A stretch of 64,000 bases of DNA, taken from contig DASTUF010000034.1 in NCBI GenBank assembly GCA_035759745.1, positions 1 to 64,000 on the forward strand. The letters run 5' to 3'. A model generated the notes under the pieces. That model made no database searches, was not told the DNA's origin, and saw only the letters and a list, made by a program, of their open reading frames with translations. Numbering within the stretch: the stretch's first letter is position 1; each line of letters begins with the position of its first letter. Below are positions 59,642 to 64,000 of this stretch, piece by piece. Made by a program: the position numbers and the translations under genes. Source of the DNA: CAMLHP01 sp035759745. GTDB taxonomy: Bacteria; Gemmatimonadota; Gemmatimonadetes; Gemmatimonadales; GWC2-71-9.

Positions 59642-59785
59642 GCAGTTCCCAAACTGCGGCAGGAGTGGACGAACGCCCGTGCAGGGGGGTGCAGCAGGCT
59701 GCCGATGGTTTGAGTTCACAATGGGTTAGGTCACGGCATCCGGATTGCCGCTGGAGGGGCCACCCCACCAGAGGCAGAGGGATCC
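59642..59785. other. Short gap upstream of the subtilisin gene
   Basis: Contains GCAGTTCCCAAACTGCGG (a small hairpin) and a RBS-like AGAGGGA before the GTG. No gene. Confidence 0.4.
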
Positions 59786-61084
59786 GTGGCGACCATTTTC
59801 GACTCAGAACGCGTGTGGCGGCGGACCGGCTTTCTTGCCTTCCTGCTGGGGCTCGCTGCGTGCGAGCGGGGCATGGGCCCCCATGACGACCCGTCGCTTG
59901 CCGCCGCCTCCCCTGTCCTGAGCCAGACATCGGCCGTGACGGTCGCGGCCCCAGTCCGAACCATCCCCGGACAGTTCATCGTGACCCTGGCGCCCAAGGC
60001 GAATCCCGGGGACGTGGCGCGGGCGCATGGGGTCACCCCGTCGCAGACTTATACCCTCACCATGAACGGGTTCGCCGGCAGCATCAGCGAGGCGGCGCGG
60101 GCGGGGCTGCTGCGGGACTCGCGAATCGTGCGAATCGACCCCGACCGGGTCGTGGCGGAAGCAGATGGAGGCTCCGAGGCGGCGGCATCGTGGGGGCTGG
60201 ACCGGATCGACCAGCGGTCGGCAGCACTGGACGGCAGCTTCCAGTATGCCGGCACCGGGCACGGGGTCACGGCCTACATCCTCGACACCGGCATTCGTTT
60301 CTCGCATAGCGACTTCGGGGGCCGGGCACGGGCGGGCTTCGACGCATTCGGCGGCGATGGATCGGACTGCCGAGGACACGGCACCCATGTGGCGGCCACG
60401 GCGGGCGGCTCGGCGCACGGCGTGGCGAAGGAAGTATCACTGGTGTCGGTCCGGGTGCTGGACTGCAGCGGCCAGGGCACGACGTCAGGCGTGGTGGCGG
60501 GGCTCGAATGGGTGATGGCGCATGGGTCGCGTCCGGCGGTGGCCAACCTGTCGCTGTCAGGCGATGCCGATGAGGTGCTGGACGCTGCGGTGCGGGCGAC
60601 GGTCGCAGCGGGGATTCCGGTGGTGGTGGCGGCCGGCAACAATGCGCGCGACGCGTGCAGCTACTCCCCGGCGCGGGTGCCCGAGGCGATGACCACGGGC
60701 GCGACCGACCCGACAGACGTCAAGCCCTACTTCTCGAACTGGGGCACCTGCGTGGACTGGTACGCGCCCGGGGTGTCGATCGTGTCGGCCGGCATCGACA
60801 GTGACACCGACATTGCCACGATGAGCGGGACGTCGATGGCGGCGCCCCACAGTACGGGCGTGGTGGCGCTGCATCTCGAGGCGCACCCGGCAGCAACGCC
60901 GGCCGAGGTGCGGACGGCGCTCTCCACCGCTGCCACTACGGGCGTGGTGATGTGGCAGGTGTCGATCGGTGACCTGCTCTTCTCCGGATCGAGCGCACAA
61001 GTAACGCCCCCATCCGACAGCATCTCCGCGCCGACGGCGGAGGAGCCGGCGCGGAGAGGCAAGAAAGTGGGAAGAAGGAAGTAG
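59786..61084 (+). CDS. Secreted subtilisin-like (S8) lipoprotein protease
   Basis: A 432-residue protease. Signal and lipobox LGLAAC. An I9 prodomain (about 55-120; PGQFIVTLAPKANPG) is followed by the S8 core of proteinase K type: Asp in LDTGIRFSHSDF, His in GHGTHVAATAGG, Ser in SGTSMAAPHSTG, oxyanion Asn in VVVAAGNNARDACSYSPAR. The C-terminal tail is short and ends KKVGRRK, encoded by the heptamer array that also supplies the stop TAG. It starts with GTG. Confidence 0.93.
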   Translation: MATIFDSERVWRRTGFLAFLLGLAACERGMGPHDDPSLAAASPVLSQTSAVTVAAPVRTIPGQFIVTLAPKANPGDVARAHGVTPSQTYTLTMNGFAGSISEAARAGLLRDSRIVRIDPDRVVAEADGGSEAAASWGLDRIDQRSAALDGSFQYAGTGHGVTAYILDTGIRFSHSDFGGRARAGFDAFGGDGSDCRGHGTHVAATAGGSAHGVAKEVSLVSVRVLDCSGQGTTSGVVAGLEWVMAHGSRPAVANLSLSGDADEVLDAAVRATVAAGIPVVVAAGNNARDACSYSPARVPEAMTTGATDPTDVKPYFSNWGTCVDWYAPGVSIVSAGIDSDTDIATMSGTSMAAPHSTGVVALHLEAHPAATPAEVRTALSTAATTGVVMWQVSIGDLLFSGSSAQVTPPSDSISAPTAEEPARRGKKVGRRK

Positions 61085-61101
61085 GAAGTGGGAAGTGGGT
61101 G
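61067..61101. repeat. Heptamer array at the end of the subtilisin gene
   Basis: GTGGGAA, GAAGGAA, gTAGgaa (stop), GTGGGAA, GTGGGTG in one phase. Confidence 0.9.
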
Positions 61102-61104
61102 GTA

Positions 61105-62184
61105 TCAGGGGCGAGCGAGTTCCTTCTCGATCGCCTTGGCGACCTCCTCGTACGACACGGCGCCACCCGGGAGCTCAACTCCGTTGACGAACACGGCCGG
61201 GGTGCCGGTGATGCCCGCCCGGTTGCCCTCGGCCAGGTCGTTCTGCACCTGCTCCACGTACCGGCCGGAATCGAGGCAGGCGTCGAAATCCGACTGCTTC
61301 ATGCCGAGCCTGCCGGGCATCGCTTTCAGTTCCCGCACCGACAGCCGGTCCTGCTCCGCGAACATCATGTCGTGCATTTCCCAGAACTTGCCCTGCTCAT
61401 TGGCGCAGAGCGACGCCTCAGCCGCCTTGAAGGCGTTGGGGTGGATGCTGGTGAGGGGGAACTGGCGGTACACCACCTCGACGCGGTCTCCAAAGTCCTG
61501 CTTGATGCGCTGGAGGGTGGGCACGAACCGGCCACAGAAGGGGCACTGGAAGTCGGAGAACTCCACCACCGTGACGGCAGCGCCCGACTTCCCAGCGGTG
61601 GGTGCGCCGGCGTTGTGGAAGGTCATCCGCCACGGCTGGAAGTGGATGGTGACGTCGCGGTCCTGGTTGAGCCGGCTCTCCAGCCGGGCCAGGGCGGCGT
61701 TGCGCTTCTCGGCGCGGAGCAATCCACCGATCTGGGGGCGAAGCTGTTCGAGGGTGCGGCCGCGCACGCGGTCCTGATTGCTCTGGTACCAAGCCGCCAC
61801 TTCGACCTCGTTGGGCTCAAAGCTGCCGCCGGCTTCGGCCAGGACCAGTTCGTCCATGGTCTTGCCCTGCTTCACGGCCTCGGCATTGAGCACCCGCTCC
61901 TGGAGAATGGCCTGGAGCGAGCTCTCCACCAGCTGACTGCGAGATTTGTGGTACTGGGTCTCGAGCTGCTCGAGCCGTTCGCCGGCCTGCTGGCGCACGT
62001 CGGCCATGGTCACCTGCTCATCGCCAATGGTGGCCAGCACCTCGGGGATATCGGATGCGGCGGGCGGCGAACCCGCTGGAGGCGTCTCGGTGCCCGATGC
62101 ATCGCGCCCGGAGCAGCCGGTGACGCCGGTCCCTGCGAGTGCGGCGAGGACCGCCGCCAGTCGGAATGATCTGAGTCGTAGCAT
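61105..62184 (-). CDS. DsbA-like thioredoxin-fold lipoprotein with SurA-like N-terminus
   Basis: A 359-residue lipoprotein (lipobox VTGC, Cys24). N-terminal helical region (about 45-175; IPEVLATIGDEQVTMADVRQ) resembles SurA/PpiC N-termini but has no parvulin domain. The C-terminal domain (about 188-355) is DsbA-like with CPFC (Cys214 and Cys217) and a cis-Pro loop GITGTPAVFVNG. It is a likely periplasmic disulfide oxidoreductase. Start ATG 62184 lies next to a heptamer array and lacks an SD. Confidence 0.9.
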   Translation of the reverse strand: MLRLRSFRLAAVLAALAGTGVTGCSGRDASGTETPPAGSPPAASDIPEVLATIGDEQVTMADVRQQAGERLEQLETQYHKSRSQLVESSLQAILQERVLNAEAVKQGKTMDELVLAEAGGSFEPNEVEVAAWYQSNQDRVRGRTLEQLRPQIGGLLRAEKRNAALARLESRLNQDRDVTIHFQPWRMTFHNAGAPTAGKSGAAVTVVEFSDFQCPFCGRFVPTLQRIKQDFGDRVEVVYRQFPLTSIHPNAFKAAEASLCANEQGKFWEMHDMMFAEQDRLSVRELKAMPGRLGMKQSDFDACLDSGRYVEQVQNDLAEGNRAGITGTPAVFVNGVELPGGAVSYEEVAKAIEKELARP

Positions 62185-62212
62185 GAGGTCAGGGGTCAGG
62201 GGTTGGGGGTTG
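62185..62212. repeat. Heptamer array before the DsbA-like gene
   Basis: GAGGTCA, GGGGTCA, GGGGTTG x2; the first base abuts the ATG (minus strand) at 62184. Confidence 0.85.
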
Positions 62213-62262
62213 GGAGCCGGCGAAACGGCCCGGCTCCCGACTCCCGAATCTGGTTGAATTGA

Positions 62263-64000
62263 TCAGTTCAGCAGCGAGGCTGCATCCTCGGTGCAGTGGT
62301 CGACTCCAGCGAGACCTTCGTTGAACGCGCCCAGGATGCCAGCGAGCTCGATGAACTGGGTCCGCAGCGGATTGTTGCCCTTCAGGGCGCCTATCTGGGC
62401 CGGGGTGTAGGTATCGAAGAGATCCTCGGCCGCGATGATGGCATTGGCCACCGTCGTCGAGGGCGTGACGCCATCGAGATCGTTGAGCTTGGCCGCCATG
62501 TACTGGTGCGCGAGGTTGTAATACACGTTCCCCTTGGGCGCGGTCCAGAACACGTTGAACCAGGTGAAGCTTGCCGGGTTGGGTCCGGCCACCGGATAGC
62601 TGTTGGCCCCGGTGGTGAAGAACCCGCTCTGTTCGCCGTCGGGCAGCTGGTTCCAGTTATCGTCGGGCGGCGGGCCATTGCCGTTGCGGGCCGCGCTGAA
62701 CGACGGGTTGTGGGTCTTCCAGTAACCCTGGGTCAGGGTGCAACCCTCAGGGCAGTCGATGGTCACATCGAGGCTGGCATTGTCGGTGACCACCGTGCTG
62801 GTGGTGTTGGTGGTGCCGGTGGCGGTGTTGTCGTACGAGAACAGGCCGCACTGGGCCTCGCCAGTCGGGACCAGCCGGGTGTAGTTGAAGGTCTTCGGCG
62901 CGTCGAACGCCCCGGCCGGCGGCGGATGGGTGCCCGCCACGCAGACGGTACCGAGGGGATCGGTGTTGCCGAGATCGCCCTCGTCCTTGACCACCAGACA
63001 GTTGTCTTCCAGCGTCGTCGGGCTGCTGAACGTTACGTTCGCCGTCCCGGTGAACGGAGTTGCAACGCCGGTTATCGTCGCGCTGGCGGTGTTCACGCGG
63101 GTGGTGCCGTCAGCGAAGTCATCCTCGGAGTAAGTGCAATTGAGGGTGGCACCCGCCGCGAGAATATGGGGGAAGGTCACCCCGCAGCTCACGTCATCCA
63201 CCGCACCGATTCCTGCGATCGCATCGGTGACCGAGGCGATGCTGACACTGAAGGGCGAAGTGTTCTTGACGGCGATATTGCCGGTCACTGCCCAGTCACC
63301 ATCAGAACTGCCAGCAACCGACGCCGTGACGCTGTACGGGTGGTTGTACACCTGGCCCGGATCCAGCTCGATCGTGGTGGGATCGGCGACCTTGTTCACG
63401 TTCCAGGTCCAGGAGCGCGTGAAGGTCGGGGTGGCGTCCTTGGTGACCTCGACGGTCGCGGCCGTGTTGGTGAAGGTGCAGGTGATGTCCTCACCCGAGC
63501 CCAGTTCCACCGACACACCGTTGGCGCCCGACGTTGAGAAATCGGCCGGGTCACTGGTGCCGGTAAAGACGCAGTTGCGACCGGTCAGGCCCCATCCGGC
63601 CGGGACGGTCTCGGTGATCACGTAGGTGCCTTCGTCGATGGGCCCCGAGCTGTGGGGCGCACTGGCGTCGGTAAGGTTGAACGGTGTGGCGAACCCGTCG
63701 CCGGTGGCCGCGAAGGCGAACGACTGGGAGGAGCCCGCGGGGACGGTCACCTTGTCGACCCGGATCACGCCCTTGACGTTGATCGGCAGCTCCAGGGGCT
63801 CGCAACGGCACTTGGGCGACGTACCCGGGGTGGTGCCGAGCCGGAAGCCGACGGCGCCGCCGGGAGGATCAACCGGGCAGACCCGGTCGTTGCCGCCACT
63901 GGTGGAATTGGACCATGCGGCGCAGGCGCCGATGGAGAGCGATGTGGTACCACCCGACGGGCACTGCAGGACGAGGGTGTCGAGCGAGACCGAAACCAGT
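62263..64000 (-). CDS. Partial large secreted protein with prealbumin-like repeats
   Basis: The frame is open from the window edge (64000) to a stop at 62263, so 579 C-terminal residues are seen and the N-terminus lies outside. Residues contain SpaA/prealbumin-like beta domains (VIRVDKVTVPAGSS, GTYVITETVPAGW, FTNTAATVEVTKDATP, VTVTKDAT-like), and the motif CTLTQGYWKTH near the C-terminus. That motif is common in surface-secreted proteins of several phyla. Cys pairs suggest disulfides. There is no sorting signal. It is likely a surface adhesin or matrix protein. Confidence 0.85.
   Translation of the reverse strand, partial: LVSVSLDTLVLQCPSGGTTSLSIGACAAWSNSTSGGNDRVCPVDPPGGAVGFRLGTTPGTSPKCRCEPLELPINVKGVIRVDKVTVPAGSSQSFAFAATGDGFATPFNLTDASAPHSSGPIDEGTYVITETVPAGWGLTGRNCVFTGTSDPADFSTSGANGVSVELGSGEDITCTFTNTAATVEVTKDATPTFTRSWTWNVNKVADPTTIELDPGQVYNHPYSVTASVAGSSDGDWAVTGNIAVKNTSPFSVSIASVTDAIAGIGAVDDVSCGVTFPHILAAGATLNCTYSEDDFADGTTRVNTASATITGVATPFTGTANVTFSSPTTLEDNCLVVKDEGDLGNTDPLGTVCVAGTHPPPAGAFDAPKTFNYTRLVPTGEAQCGLFSYDNTATGTTNTTSTVVTDNASLDVTIDCPEGCTLTQGYWKTHNPSFSAARNGNGPPPDDNWNQLPDGEQSGFFTTGANSYPVAGPNPASFTWFNVFWTAPKGNVYYNLAHQYMAAKLNDLDGVTPSTTVANAIIAAEDLFDTYTPAQIGALKGNNPLRTQFIELAGILGAFNEGLAGVDHCTEDAASLLN

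Overview
The window is high-GC bacterial chromosome, densely coded, with no rRNA, prophage, transposase or plasmid gene. I infer an uncultured-type Gemmatimonadota (or close relative). The basis is gene content and style only: many secreted proteins with signal peptides ending in an A-Q junction, a PadR regulator paired with a membrane protein, several ECF and partner-switch regulators, and 4-nt stop/start overlaps throughout. No marker gene here proves the phylum.

Layout. 1-2.8 kb: edge gene, small membrane protein, exported MsrA, hybrid histidine kinase. 3.2-5.0 kb: membrane protein plus PadR regulator with a clear promoter/operator. 5.1-10.4 kb: operon of a large HExxH/beta-propeller/barrel protein, a PrsW-like protease and an RsbU-like phosphatase. 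10.4-13.0 kb: anti-sigma factor carrying a 9-residue tandem repeat, its ECF sigma factor, and a divergent RsbW/RsbV pair. 13.2-18.6 kb: lipoprotein between repeat copies, tRNA-Ile, acidic protein, TypA, CDF transporter, CNNM/CorC protein. 19-28.7 kb: seven-gene minus-strand operon DUF58-BatA-like-mfd-PpiC-SurA-like-pdxA. 28.9-32.6 kb: secreted proteins, M28 peptidase, CMD protein, DMT transporter. 32.7-41.9 kb: long plus-strand run lepA, ROK kinase, PfkB kinase, STAS-ATPase protein, STAS-like/winged-helix protein, trans-sulfuration enzyme, ftsE, ftsX, envC. 42-52 kb: GGDEF-like protein, nfo, barrel protein, matrixin-like protease, maeB, pckA, HD phosphohydrolase. 51.3-64 kb: PP2C plus FHA pair, ABC exporter plus flippase-like protein, uvrA, subtilisin, DsbA-like lipoprotein, and a partial giant secreted protein.

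Themes. (1) Heptanucleotide tandem arrays occur at 13 places, mostly at stop codons or just upstream of starts, and two lie in frame inside mfd and uvrA. (2) Long imperfect palindromic elements with GCAGATTT-rich arms recur between genes. (3) Partner-switch and phosphatase components are frequent. (4) A -10-like hexamer sits 6-9 nt upstream of several start codons, suggesting leaderless transcripts. (5) malic enzyme appears to start at CTG, overlapping the preceding stop codon.

Most long antisense frames are codon-bias shadows of real genes and are left out.
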